From Moraxella osloensis (GTDB taxonomy: Bacteria; Pseudomonadota; Gammaproteobacteria; Pseudomonadales; Moraxellaceae): a stretch of DNA of 40,342 bases. The DNA lies in contig NZ_CP014238.1 of the NCBI RefSeq assembly GCF_001553955.1, positions 1 through 40,342 on the forward strand, in the 5' to 3' direction. This document shows positions 33,129 to 40,342 of the stretch, piece after piece. A model generated the notes under the pieces. The model was given only the letters and a program-made list of their open reading frames with translations, had not been told where the DNA came from and did no database searches. Every line of letters begins with the position of its first letter. Within the stretch, counting starts at the first letter, position 1. The position numbers and the translations under genes are program-made.

Positions 33129-33575
33129 TTACTTAGTTTCATCAACAGCCACATTCATATCCACCGCTTCATTTTCAATAATTTGCGTTTTAGTTAGGCT
33201 ATGCTCTAAACGTAATATCTCTAGTTCATTAGCAATTTTTTGTAGGGCATAAGCTAGTTCTAACACATCCAAATTTTTCTTAGGGTCTAGTGAAGCGGTA
33301 TGCGCATAACGCGTCAATTGATTAATATTGTTGCCAATGCTCACTAATTGGCGATATAAATTTGGATCAACGATTGGTAAATCATGCGTGCGTTTTAAAG
33401 GTTTGGGTAAATCTAATAGGCACACGCGCACAAACTTAGCTAAGGGCAACCCAAACCCTTGCGCTTTGCTTTGTACCATTTCAAACTCGCTATCACTGAG
33501 TCTAAGATTTAAACGACTTTGACGTTTAGTCTTTTTATCAGATGTCAATTGTTGTTCTTCATTTATCGATAACAT
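33129..33575 (-). CDS. mobC: MobC relaxosome accessory protein
   Basis: 148 residues. An N-terminal ribbon-helix-helix-like region (RQSRLNLRLSDSEFEMVQSK) is followed by the MobC motif LVSIGNNINQLTRYAHT, then a helical tail. MobC binds oriT and helps the relaxase open the nic region. It is the first gene of the mob operon, with mobA 57 bases downstream. A cluster of inverted repeats lies directly upstream and is the likely oriT. Confidence 0.87.
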   Translation of the reverse strand: MLSINEEQQLTSDKKTKRQSRLNLRLSDSEFEMVQSKAQGFGLPLAKFVRVCLLDLPKPLKRTHDLPIVDPNLYRQLVSIGNNINQLTRYAHTASLDPKKNLDVLELAYALQKIANELEILRLEHSLTKTQIIENEAVDMNVAVDETK

Positions 33576-33582
33576 ATAACGT

Positions 33583-33729
33583 TCAATTAAGCAGTAAAGG
33601 GTTTTTAATCGTCTCCGCTTCTTAATTGACCCTGGGGAATCAGAATAGGAGACGACGGGGGTGTCAAGAGGGGGCTATGCCCCCAATTGCCAGCGCCAGA
33701 TTACCAAAGCAGCGAAGCGAATTTGGTAA
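33583..33729. other. candidate oriT: cluster of inverted repeats upstream of mobC
   Basis: Four inverted repeats lie here: TCAATTAAG with CTTAATTGA (33583-33629), CGTCTCC with GGAGACG (33610-33654), GGGGG-CTATG-CCCCC (33670-33684), and TTACCAAA with TTTGGTAA (33701-33729). A CCCTGGGG lies between the arms near 33630. Position next to mobC matches ColE1-type oriT organisation. The nic site cannot be fixed by eye. Confidence 0.6.
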
Positions 33730-33876
33730 CTCTGGCTTTGCTAGCTTAAAAGATTTTTTGCTTCAAGGTAATCTATTTGATTATACGAGCATTGTTTATG
33801 TTTGCAAGTAGTTTTTCTTTGACTTTTTACTGGATGTTTTTATAATGGTATTATGTAGTAACTATATGAGTTTATT
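33730..33876. promoter_or_regulatory. probable promoter region for the 33877 gene
   Basis: AT-rich stretch with TTGACT near 33825 and TATAAT at about 33840, appropriately spaced as a sigma-70 promoter for the gene at 33877. This is inferred by eye only. Confidence 0.5.
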
Positions 33877-34335
33877 ATGAAAAATGAATTAACTAAATCA
33901 GAAAATGAGTTATTGGATAGATTGGTTAGGGAATTTGAGGCTAAGATTGCTAAGTCTAAAAGATTAGCGGATGAGCAACTGTTAATGTTGACGCTATTTC
34001 AGAAAGCTTTATTGTCAGATTCGGATTTAAGAAAGTTAAGATTATTGCTTGGTTTTGAGCAAGCTAAAATTACTGCTCGTGAAACTAAGAAAAAAGCCAA
34101 ACTGGCTTTGCAAATGCATGAAAACGAAAAGAAACAAGTTATTGAAAATCGCTATCGACGTTTTGGTTTAGTAATTATTGAGTCGTTAAAAAAGTTACCG
34201 GAAAATAAAGCTACGATTTCTTTGTCTGATTTTTTAAATCTGATGCTTGCTGATGAAAATTTGAATGAGAAAGATAAAGAGTGGGTTAGTGGTTTTTTAC
34301 AAAATGATGTGATGAATGGTGATCCTAAAGATTAG
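33877..34335 (+). CDS. helical protein of unknown function
   Basis: 152 residues, nearly all predicted alpha-helix: MKNELTKSENELLDRLVREF, then LLGFEQAKITARETKKKAKL and SLSDFLNLMLADENLNEKDK. Strongly charged, no signal peptide or membrane segment. I do not recognise a family. It is a single-gene unit, with a promoter-like sequence upstream and a clear intrinsic terminator downstream (34381-34410). Location beside oriT hints at a plasmid-maintenance or mobilisation accessory role, which is speculative. Confidence 0.68.
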   Translation: MKNELTKSENELLDRLVREFEAKIAKSKRLADEQLLMLTLFQKALLSDSDLRKLRLLLGFEQAKITARETKKKAKLALQMHENEKKQVIENRYRRFGLVIIESLKKLPENKATISLSDFLNLMLADENLNEKDKEWVSGFLQNDVMNGDPKD

Positions 34336-34380
34336 AATAGTTTAATGGATGTCGTTGTTATCAGAGAATATAGTATGTAA

Positions 34381-34418
34381 AAAGCGACAGGGTCTATTGT
34401 ATGTCGCTTTATTTTTTT
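34381..34418 (+). terminator. rho-independent terminator
   Basis: AAAGCGACA and TGTCGCTTT form a perfect 9-bp stem with a 12-base loop, followed by ATTTTTTTA. It lies 45 bases after the stop at 34335. Confidence 0.85.
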
Positions 34419-34453
34419 AGGTTTTTAGGTTTTTAGATGGGGGTATGATTTTT

Positions 34454-34819
34454 TTAGAAGGGACAGTCATCGTCTTCATTATAATATTGCGCCAATGAAA
34501 AACTGCGATTGGATTGCTGTTGAATGAATTGATGACAGTCATCGCATATCCAATTGAATTTTTGGTTCTGATAGTTATAGGTCGGTTCGTAGATTTGTCG
34601 CATGATGTTGCACTCTCTACAGTGGGTTTGGGTGTCATAGATTTTGAAGTGGCTGACCATCTCGCTTAATAACGGCGCACTGATGTTGTAATACTGACAG
34701 ATATGTGTGATGTGATCTAAATGATTGCCGTGAGTTTCTAGTGGGGTTTCAAAGTAGTCACGCACAATGATGGTTTGTTGTTCACTGATGTGGTTTTTTG
34801 CGAGGTATTTGTAGTGCAT
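34454..34819 (-). CDS. zinc-ribbon-like protein of unknown function
   Basis: 121 residues. Two cysteine pairs, THCRECNIMR and WICDDCHQFI, about 27 residues apart, could bind a zinc ion. The N-terminus is helical (MHYKYLAKNHISEQQTIIVR). The protein ends with acidic NEDDDCPF. It is probably DNA- or RNA-binding or regulatory; I do not recognise a family. It follows another small unknown gene on the same strand by about 60 bases, suggesting a two-gene unit. Confidence 0.65.
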   Translation of the reverse strand: MHYKYLAKNHISEQQTIIVRDYFETPLETHGNHLDHITHICQYYNISAPLLSEMVSHFKIYDTQTHCRECNIMRQIYEPTYNYQNQKFNWICDDCHQFIQQQSNRSFSLAQYYNEDDDCPF

Positions 34820-34878
34820 ATGATGGTCCTTTTTTTAGGTTAGGCTTGTGATTTTGGCGGTTGTTAAAGGGACTTGTT

Positions 34879-35163
34879 CTATGCTATTTCTGGCATAAGT
34901 TTTAGAAATTTATGCTCAAGCTGTTGGTATTTTTCTTGGTCGTCGTTTACGTCTATGTCGTCTAATATTTCTGAAATCCATGTTTGAATGGCTTGGGTGT
35001 TGTTGCAGCGTTTGATGAGTCCTAGAAATAGGTAAAGGTTGTCACCTGGTTGTATCCGCTGTTCTTTGATTAGTTGGCTTGTAAGCTTATTAATTTGCTG
35101 TTGGCGGTTTTCTCTTTGATCGAGTTGGTTATAGATTTGTTGGATGACGGGGTTTGGGTGCAT
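34879..35163 (-). CDS. small helical protein of unknown function
   Basis: 94 residues: MHPNPVIQQIYNQLDQRENR, then IKEQRIQPGDNLYLFLGLIK and TWISEILDDIDVNDDQEKYQ. Soluble, acidic C-terminal half, no recognisable domain. It is transcribed divergently from the XRE gene at 35339, across a region with palindromic operator-like sequences, and so is probably under that regulator's control. Confidence 0.62.
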   Translation of the reverse strand: MHPNPVIQQIYNQLDQRENRQQQINKLTSQLIKEQRIQPGDNLYLFLGLIKRCNNTQAIQTWISEILDDIDVNDDQEKYQQLEHKFLKLMPEIA

Positions 35164-35261
35164 TTTTGTGCTCCTTGAATTTTTTGTTGTTCGATTGGAA
35201 AATTATCTCAAGTATGGGATAATAGCTGAAATTGGGAATTTATATCTAAAAATAAAATTTA

Positions 35262-35277
35262 TTCCCTAATTTAGGAA
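35262..35277. promoter_or_regulatory. operator candidate in the divergent region
   Basis: TTCCCTAATTTAGGAA is an imperfect palindrome. Partial copies (ATTCCTAAAT near 35307, TTTTTAGGG near 35322) occur between it and the XRE start at 35339, consistent with several binding sites for that regulator. Confidence 0.5.
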
Positions 35278-35338
35278 CTATGTTAATATTATTTTATTCC
35301 TAAATCAAGTATTTATTTTCATTTTTAGGGATTTTATT

Positions 35339-35578
35339 GTGATAAAGATAAATTTGCCTGTTTTATTGGCACAACGTGGACTTAAAGTTGCCGATATTGA
35401 TAGAGATTTGGATATAAGTCGTTCGACCCTTTATCGTTTGTATAACAATGATGTGATAAAAATTGATATCGATGCCATTGATAAATTATGTAAGTATTTA
35501 GATTGCGCACCAGGTGATATTATTTTGTATGTAGATGATGACGAATCCCAGCACAATAAAAAAGAGCAACCTTATTAA
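35339..35578 (+). CDS. Cro/C1-type helix-turn-helix regulator
   Basis: 79 residues from a GTG at 35339, chosen because AGGGATTTTATT precedes it. The HTH_26-type domain covers most of the protein: LPVLLAQRGLKVADIDRDLD, then ISRSTLYRLYNNDVIKIDID and KLCKYLDCAPGDIILYVDDD. It probably regulates itself and the divergent gene at 35163. Its stop lies inside the terminator hairpin at 35564-35589. Confidence 0.83.
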   Translation: MIKINLPVLLAQRGLKVADIDRDLDISRSTLYRLYNNDVIKIDIDAIDKLCKYLDCAPGDIILYVDDDESQHNKKEQPY

Positions 35579-35589
35579 TTAGGTTGCTC
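35564..35589 (-). terminator. intrinsic terminator between converging genes
   Basis: GAGCAACCT and AGGTTGCTC form a perfect 9-bp stem with an 8-base loop. Read on the minus strand it is followed by TTTTTT, so it should terminate the exonuclease transcript. It overlaps the end of the plus-strand XRE gene. Confidence 0.82.
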
Positions 35590-35630
35590 TGTTCCCTACT
35601 ACATAGCTGTATTTTAATATGATACGTCAT

Positions 35631-36236
35631 TCAATAATCCCAATGATGACTTCCCATCATCCCCTGCCATACCGTTACACAGGCTAGCGCATCGGGTCTA
35701 GCGCGGTGCGCATTGCTATGTTCTACCCCAAAGTGGGTCATAGCCTTGCTTAGGCTAAAATAACGATTGGCTTTAAAATACGGTGAGTATTGCCCGATAA
35801 AATCAGCAAACTGCTTACACAGGCATTTTACTTCAACTTGCTGCAAGCGAAGCTTATGACCTGATTGCCGCATCATACGAATATCAAAGCTGGCATTGTA
35901 AGCATACAGGGTTCTTCCTTTGAGCAACTGTACAATCGCGGGTTGAATATCAATAAAGGTAGGTTTACCTATCAGCTCATGAGGATAAATACCATGCACC
36001 TTAAATGCGCCTAGGCTAGACGGTCTATCTGTGTAGATCAGCGTATCGATAATCACATGTCGATCACTATCACAAAACGCAATTTCGATGATTTGATCAT
36101 TCCTGCCGCCACCGGTGGTTTCAGTATCAAAGAATAAGGGTTTGCTGGTATCGTACTGTTGGTTGTACTGGACAACTTGGTTAAAGATGGCATCGATTTG
36201 AGATTGCGTATCTGCTGTCATTGGGGTTGAAGTCAT
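35631..36236 (-). CDS. DEDDh 3'-5' exonuclease (DnaQ-like)
   Basis: About 201 residues from the ATG at 36236. PLFFDTETTGGGRNDQIIEI holds Exo I (D, E), YAYNASFDIRMMRQS Exo II (D), and HSNAHRARPDALACV Exo III (H, D): the complete DEDDh active site. It resembles the DNA polymerase III epsilon subunit exonuclease and may act in repair or DNA processing. A TTG at 36248 is also possible. It lies just downstream of a broken SRAP gene on the same strand and may be the surviving part of an SOS-type gene block. Confidence 0.85.
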   Translation of the reverse strand: MTSTPMTADTQSQIDAIFNQVVQYNQQYDTSKPLFFDTETTGGGRNDQIIEIAFCDSDRHVIIDTLIYTDRPSSLGAFKVHGIYPHELIGKPTFIDIQPAIVQLLKGRTLYAYNASFDIRMMRQSGHKLRLQQVEVKCLCKQFADFIGQYSPYFKANRYFSLSKAMTHFGVEHSNAHRARPDALACVTVWQGMMGSHHWDY

Positions 36237-36281
36237 TAAATTAATCAATCATGGATGTAAGTCAGTCATATAATCGCTACC

Positions 36282-36900
36282 CTAGCCATTAAACACATCC
36301 ATTTGCGCCGTTTTAAGCGGTTTTTTCGGCTTTGGCAGATGTTCCGCTACATACCCAGCACCCATCGGTTTAAGTAGCTCAAACGCGTCCTCATGATGCA
36401 TATTGAGCCAATCCTGGCGATGTTCAGGTTCAATCACCACAATCGAGCGTTTTTCATCTTCAGGCTTGTGAAATTGTAACATGAAAGGATGATTATCGGC
36501 ATTGGTGGTCAGCATGGTCATGGAGCGAACGATTTGCTCCCCTATCTTAACAATTTCATATAAAGCGGCTACGGTAAACGGCTCATAGATGGTTTGTACC
36601 GGAATTAACGCAAACTGATTGTTGTACCAAGCATGTTTAAAACTCGGTTTTTCCATCACCGTTTCTACGGGCATCATAAGTGTGCTTGGCAATATCGATA
36701 TCTTAGGCCCATTTAGGCACCATTCCAAACATGGCTGAGTGCCACTCGGCAGGATCACCCCTCGTATTTGATAAGAGGTTAGCAAATAGCAAGGGGGCTT
36801 TATAGCCTGAGTAAATATCCTGTTTGACGGCAAAGCTGAGCTGTTGATTGGTAAATAACGGCGCTTGCGTAGCGCTAATGGGTTGAAAGTTGGCACACAT
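36282..36900 (-). pseudogene. SRAP-domain (YedK/HMCES-like) protein, broken by a stop and a frameshift
   Basis: MCANFQPISATQAPLFTNQQ has the catalytic Cys2 of SRAP proteins, and MFGMVPKWA their conserved WGL(I/V)P-type motif. A TAA follows (36703-36705), then DIDIAKHTYDAR, where the family has YNAR(S/T)E, so the asparagine is lost. Two bases are then missing before the remaining sequence continues as ETVMEKPSFKHAWYNNQFAL, MTMLTTNADNHPFMLQFHKP and AEHLPKPKKP. SRAP proteins crosslink abasic sites in single-stranded DNA. Two separate lesions make this a real pseudogene rather than one base-call error. Confidence 0.8.
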
Positions 36901-36951
36901 CAGGGTTTCTCTTTTAACATGGATTTATTAACAGCCGTTAGCAAACTCGCA

Positions 36952-37063
36952 CTAATGCACTTTGAGTAGATCTGATAGCTTGGTGGTATAGCTGGGGCTT
37001 AAAAACGCTCGATTCATCTGCCAATCTTGCTGCTTGGCTATTCCACTTACAGGAATTTCAACG
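36952..37063 (-). pseudogene. C-terminal remnant of a UmuC-like translesion polymerase
   Basis: The minus strand reads VEIPVSGIAKQQDWQMNRAF, then LSPSYTTKLSDLLKVH and a stop. W-Q-M-x-R-x-x-LSP-x-YTT-x-x-x-DLL is what I remember as the end of UmuC. Upstream of it (beyond about 37063) there is only AT-rich sequence and iterons. It sits before the broken SRAP gene, which fits a decayed SOS block. Short length limits confidence. Confidence 0.5.
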
Positions 37064-37178
37064 TTTAAATATATAAAATTTTAAAAACAAAAAATTTCTT
37101 TTTTAGGTTTTTATAGTTTTTAAAGGTTTGTAGACCATCTGTATGCCTGATGTAGCCCGGTTTTGGAGGACGTAAATA
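37064..37178. other. AT-rich leader of the replication origin
   Basis: A/T-rich stretch with runs of A and T (AAAATTTTAAAAAC) just upstream of the iterons, suitable as the DNA-unwinding element. No gene is seen. Confidence 0.4.
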
Positions 37179-37266
37179 GGACGGATTGACTACTTTAATA
37201 GGACGGATTGACTACTTTAATGGGACGGATTGACTACTTTAATGGGACGGATTGACTACTTTAATG
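37179..37266 (+). repeat. iterons of the replication origin (four 22-bp direct repeats)
   Basis: GGACGGATTGACTACTTTAA followed by TA or TG repeats four times without spacers (37179, 37201, 37223, 37245), then starts again as GGACTATG at 37267. Tandem repeats just ahead of a Rep_3 initiator are Rep-binding iterons that set copy number. Confidence 0.93.
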
Positions 37267-37309
37267 GGACTATGATATTTTGTGTCCTATTAATTATTGG
37301 AATTTTGCC

Positions 37310-38320
37310 ATGAGTAATGATCTAATTGTGAAATCTAATGTAGTTATTACTGCCAGTTATCACTTAACTGCAAATGAACAACGCTTGATTCTCTCTGCAA
37401 TTTCTCAAATACCTAAAGGTGTGGAAGTTCAAGATGAAGAGGTCTATACCGTCGAAGTCAGCGATTTTATTGAAATGGGTGTGCATCCTAAAACTGCATA
37501 TAGAGAAATGCGTGAAGCGGCTGAACGTTTGTATGAACGTTCTATTGTATTAAAAGTAGGTGACGATGTACTAAAAACTCGCTGGGTACAGGATATGGGA
37601 GTTGGAACTGGCGAAGGTATGATTAAACTTGCTCAAAGTTTAGGATTACAACCAACTAAAATGCCTAATAATCAGCATTTTGTGGTTCTTAGATTTAGTA
37701 AATCAATTTTGCCCTATTTGAGCAATTTATCAGCTAATTTTACCCAATATTTAAAACAAGATATTGCAGGGCTTAGTAGCTCGTATAGTATTAGATTCTT
37801 TGAATTACTCATGCAATTTAAAGATACAGGGTTTCGAAAAATCACAATTGAAGATTTAAGAGAGTTTCTTGATCTTGGTGACAAATACCCTGCAACCAAA
37901 GATTTGAAAGTACGAGTTATTGAAACTGCAGTCAATGAAATTAATGAAAAAACTAAAATTAATGTTGAATATAAACTTGTAAAAACGGGAAAAAAATTCA
38001 CTCATCTTGAGCTAAAATTCAAATTAAAAGCTCAAGCTAAAAAAACTGCGCAACCTGTTGGTAAGACAATTGATATGCTTGAGTCAGAGAAAAAAAATCC
38101 TCTAGCACTATCATGGCAAATAAAAGGACTATCAGATGGTCAAATTAATAAATTGGCCAAATTTAAAAAGGAGTTTCTAGATGCTAATAGTAGTTTACTC
38201 GCAAGCAATGATAGTAGAAGTTATGATGAAGTTTTTAATAGTTGGCGTGTCTTACTAAAAGACCCTACTAGTGTTAAAAAATTTAAAAATATTCAAGAAA
38301 TATTAGAAAGAAGTTGGTAG
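37310..38320 (+). CDS. repB: Rep_3 family (RepB-like) replication initiator
   Basis: 336 residues from the ATG at 37310 (MSNDLIVKSNVVITASYHLT). A GTG ten codons upstream is open but lies next to the iterons, and TTGGAA precedes the ATG. The typical initiator N-terminus (NEQRLILSAISQIPKG), ASYHLTANEQRL, and two winged-helix domains with FTQYLKQDIAGLSSSYSIRF and ELLMQFKDTGFRKITIEDLR are visible. It binds the iterons and opens the origin, as monomer initiator and dimer repressor in this family. The C-terminal helical part (residues about 245-336) is less conserved. Full length and intact. Confidence 0.92.
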   Translation: MSNDLIVKSNVVITASYHLTANEQRLILSAISQIPKGVEVQDEEVYTVEVSDFIEMGVHPKTAYREMREAAERLYERSIVLKVGDDVLKTRWVQDMGVGTGEGMIKLAQSLGLQPTKMPNNQHFVVLRFSKSILPYLSNLSANFTQYLKQDIAGLSSSYSIRFFELLMQFKDTGFRKITIEDLREFLDLGDKYPATKDLKVRVIETAVNEINEKTKINVEYKLVKTGKKFTHLELKFKLKAQAKKTAQPVGKTIDMLESEKKNPLALSWQIKGLSDGQINKLAKFKKEFLDANSSLLASNDSRSYDEVFNSWRVLLKDPTSVKKFKNIQEILERSW

Positions 38321-38539
38321 AAATACGTCCTATTTAATCATATAATTTATTACATAAGTTAATGCTAATAAGTAACTTGCGTAAGTAATTTCATTAAATA
38401 ATATTACATCTATGTGAAAAATTAATTTAAATCAATAAATTATATATGATAAAATTTTGAATAAATTAATTAACTTACGTAACTTAAATCTGTTAAAATG
38501 GTTATGTAACTTTAATAACTTAAATAAAAGGTGTAACTT
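38321..38539. promoter_or_regulatory. AT-rich parA upstream region with TAACTTA-type repeats
   Basis: Contains several copies of a (G/T)TAACTT or AAGTTA motif, including AGTAACTTGCGTAAGTAA (near 38371) and TTAACTTACGTAACTTAA (near 38470), plus TAACTTTAATAACTTAAA just before the parA ribosome-binding site. These look like centromere/operator sites for the ParA/RHH pair. Confidence 0.6.
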
Positions 38540-39187
38540 ATGATAATCTTAATTGGCGGTGAAAAAGGTGGTTCAGGCAAGAGCTGCTTAGCTCAAAATA
38601 TTGCAGTTTATTTGCAGAATAGAAATCGAGACATCTTATTGTTAGATGCTGACCCGCAGGGTACAACGACTGACTGGGTAAAAGAGCGGGAGCAAAACCA
38701 AATTTCTAAAACACTCCCATCAGTGCAATGCTCAGGTAATATTAGACAGACACTAATTGATTTGTCAAAGCGTTATCAAGATATTGTCATTGATGCAGGT
38801 GGTCAAGATTCTGAAGCCTTACGTTCTGCTATGACTGTTGCAACCCATATGTTGTTGCCTTTTAGACCTAAACGTCGGGATTTAAAAACACTGGCACACA
38901 TGGAAAATCTGTTGAAAATGGCAAAAGCCATCAATCCTAATTTAAAAGCAAAAGCCGTCATGACACAATGTCCAACTTTGCCCAGTCAATTCCAGCGTAT
39001 CACCGATGCTAAAGATGCTTGTGAATCCTTTAATATTCCAGCTCTTCAAAATTTCACCAGTAATCGTAATATTTATGATGACGCTGATGAAAATGGATTT
39101 ACAGTATTTGAAGCCAAAGGTGATACAGATGGCAAGGCTAGCGCAGAAATTGTAGCGATTGCCGAAGAGTTTTTAGGAGAAGTATAA
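38540..39187 (+). CDS. parA: ParA-family partition ATPase
   Basis: 215 residues. The deviant Walker A motif GGEKGGSGKSCLAQNIAVYL starts at residue 7; Walker A' DADPQGTTTDW and Walker B DIVIDAGGQDSEAL follow. The short size and lack of an N-terminal DNA-binding domain fit type Ib ParA. It positions plasmid copies using the nucleoid. AAAGGTG lies seven bases upstream of the ATG. The stop overlaps the start of the next gene by one base (TAATG), so the pair is translated together. Confidence 0.93.
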   Translation: MIILIGGEKGGSGKSCLAQNIAVYLQNRNRDILLLDADPQGTTTDWVKEREQNQISKTLPSVQCSGNIRQTLIDLSKRYQDIVIDAGGQDSEALRSAMTVATHMLLPFRPKRRDLKTLAHMENLLKMAKAINPNLKAKAVMTQCPTLPSQFQRITDAKDACESFNIPALQNFTSNRNIYDDADENGFTVFEAKGDTDGKASAEIVAIAEEFLGEV

Positions 39188-39480
39188 TGGGTTTAAGTGA
39201 TTTAAAGAAAAAAGGTTATAATGCTGATATCTCTGTCGATAGTTTTATTGGTGGGGCGAATACCCATTCGCTACAAAAAGAATCGAAGGCTAAATATATT
39301 CGCCAAACTTTTTCACTTACCCAAGAAGTGAGTGATCAAATCGATGAATTACTTGTAAAAAGTAGGGTCGCTCGTGCTAATCGTTCGATAATTGTCAAAA
39401 CAGCGATTCAGCAGTTAAGCTTTCTTTCAGAAGAACAATTAAATTTAGCAGTTCTCGCAACAAAAAATGAAGAAAGTTAA
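39187..39480 (+). CDS. small ribbon-helix-helix partition protein (ParB/ParG-like)
   Basis: 97 residues. A disordered N-terminal part (MGLSDLKKKGYNADISVDSF) is followed by a C-terminal ribbon-helix-helix fold (YIRQTFSLTQEVSDQIDELL, then ANRSIIVKTAIQQLSFLSEE). In type Ib systems a small RHH protein binds the centromere, stimulates ParA and represses the operon. AGGAG lies in good position upstream. The TAACTTA palindromes on both sides of parAB are its probable binding sites. Confidence 0.8.
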   Translation: MGLSDLKKKGYNADISVDSFIGGANTHSLQKESKAKYIRQTFSLTQEVSDQIDELLVKSRVARANRSIIVKTAIQQLSFLSEEQLNLAVLATKNEES

Positions 39481-39482
39481 AT

Positions 39483-39551
39483 AACTTAAATAAGTTGTAT
39501 TTTTTCATTAAATGTCATAACTTACTTTTTATGCATAACTTACATAAGTTA
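39483..39551. repeat. centromere-like short palindromes downstream of parB
   Basis: AACTTAAATAAGTT (39483-39496) and TAACTTACATAAGTTA (39536-39551) are inverted repeats of the same AACTTA unit found upstream of parA, with a further CATAACTTACTTT between them. They are probable partition-complex sites. Confidence 0.6.
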
Positions 39552-39616
39552 CTCTTGGGAAATAAGTTTATTAAGTTATTGAAATTATCTTGTGATTCTT
39601 AGTGGGGATCTAATAA

Positions 39617-40342
39617 ATGGTAAAAAAACAATTTCCTATCGGCATCCAAAATTTAGCCGAACTAAGACAAGGTAACTATTATTACGTCGATAAAACGGCC
39701 AAAATCATTGAACTAATTAATACTAGTAAATATATTTTTTTATCAAGACCTAGACGGTTTGGCAAAAGCCTGACCCTTGATACTATTGCTGAAGTATTTG
39801 CAGGTAACAAGGCGCTATTCACTGGATTATATGCTGAACATCACTGGCAATGGGAGCAATCCTATCCTGTTATTCGCATTAGCTTTGATGGCGGTATAGA
39901 AGGTTACGACGACTTGTCTCTTGCTTTATCAGACGTCTTAACGGCTTTAGAAGAAAAATGGTATATTACTAATAGCTTAAAAACGATTAGTGGTAGGTTT
40001 CAAGCACTCATTCAGCATTGCCATCAAACAACAGGGCAAAAAGTTGTCATATTGATAGATGAATACGATAAACCGATTTTAGACAGTTTGCATAATTCAG
40101 AAAAGTCTATTATTGTCCGTAATCAGTTAAGGGATTTTTATTCCGTAATTAAAGGTCAAGATGCCCATATACAATTTGCTATGCTCACGGGCGTTTCTAA
40201 ATTTAGTAAAATCAATCTATTTTCAGGTTTAAATAATCTATACGATGTTACCTTAGATGAAAGATTCTCAGCGCTTTGTGGTTACACCCAATCTGAGCTT
40301 GAAAACGTATTCGCTGTAGAATTAGATAAAGTGGATCTTGAA
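39617..40342 (+). CDS. AAA-ATPase-like / PD-(D/E)XK nuclease protein, N-terminal part (continues at base 1)
   Basis: The ATG at 39617 opens 242 codons to the last base, with no stop. MVKKQFPIGIQNLAELRQGN, YYVDKTAKIIELINTSKYIF and LSRPRRFGKSLTLDTIAEVF (P-loop-like FGKS at residues 48-51) are followed by a Walker B-like VVILIDEYDKPILD and TGVSKFSKINLFSGLNNLYD. This is the AAA-ATPase_like family with an EYDKP signature. The frame continues unbroken as ELKKWYNGYNWTGE at base 1, making a protein of about 517 residues. No ribosome-binding site is strong; GGGGA lies about ten bases upstream. Confidence 0.88.
   Translation, partial: MVKKQFPIGIQNLAELRQGNYYYVDKTAKIIELINTSKYIFLSRPRRFGKSLTLDTIAEVFAGNKALFTGLYAEHHWQWEQSYPVIRISFDGGIEGYDDLSLALSDVLTALEEKWYITNSLKTISGRFQALIQHCHQTTGQKVVILIDEYDKPILDSLHNSEKSIIVRNQLRDFYSVIKGQDAHIQFAMLTGVSKFSKINLFSGLNNLYDVTLDERFSALCGYTQSELENVFAVELDKVDLE

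Noticed and set aside
33626-33811. 61-residue open frame upstream of the 33877 gene
   Set aside because: It runs through the oriT-like inverted repeats and has no coding character.
37179-37266. Possible CRISPR array
   Set aside because: The four repeats are directly adjacent, with no spacers, and precede a Rep_3 initiator. They are iterons.

Overview
The window is AT-rich and plasmid-like: an iteron-plus-Rep_3 origin, parA with a small ribbon-helix-helix partner, a ColE1-type mobilisation operon (mobC, mobA, and mobB and mobD nested inside mobA) and dense mobile elements. The protein types suggest Moraxellaceae (Psychrobacter, Moraxella or Acinetobacter relatives); this is inference, since no rRNA or housekeeping gene is present. 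The window is probably a complete circular plasmid of 40,342 bp. The reading frame that starts at 39617 runs open to the last base (242 codons) and continues in the same frame at base 1 to a stop at 828, giving one AAA-ATPase-like/PD-(D/E)XK protein of about 517 residues.

Layout. 1-828: end of the ATPase/nuclease gene. 1131-3957: two small membrane proteins, a serine recombinase with an early amber codon, a frameshifted secreted esterase and a second serine recombinase. 4508-6883: a FdhF/YdeP-type molybdopterin oxidoreductase. 6985-9988: an IS remnant, a decayed IS3-family element (7232-8653) and an intact relative in inverse orientation (8726-9988). 9992-15371: a polymorphic-toxin C-terminal region (HINT domain) and an endonuclease V-like neighbour, split by a complete Tn3-family transposon (10085-13959) with 51-bp inverted repeats and an AATTA target duplication. 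15372-17368: IS remnant, a second decayed IS3-family element, and an exbD stump. 17460-28401: a minus-strand NIS siderophore island with two Fur-box-like sites. 28478-29126: IS1-type remnant, an IS3-type end and a 226-bp miniature element with Tn3-type ends. 29151-39616: backbone, with a regulator/membrane-protein pair, a VbhA-type antitoxin without a Fic toxin, the mob operon, small unknown genes, a DEDDh exonuclease, a broken SRAP gene, a umuC-like tail, the iterons and Rep, and parAB between short centromere-like palindromes.

How the genes work together. In the siderophore island, two IucA/IucC-type synthetases, an N-monooxygenase and a GNAT acyltransferase would build a citrate-hydroxamate siderophore. 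One MFS protein probably exports it. A TonB receptor and an RhtX/FptX-like permease would import the ferric form. The receptor is frameshifted in a C7 tract and the neighbouring exbD is truncated, so uptake may be impaired or switchable.

The most unusual signal is a set of six short related palindromic inserts (core GAAGCACTGCTTC or its complement) inside the transposase genes of two different IS3-family elements. Two pairs sit at equivalent conserved catalytic motifs in both elements, and the intact IS at 8726-9988 supplies the empty sites. They look like a small mobile palindromic element that enters coding sequence, sometimes in frame.
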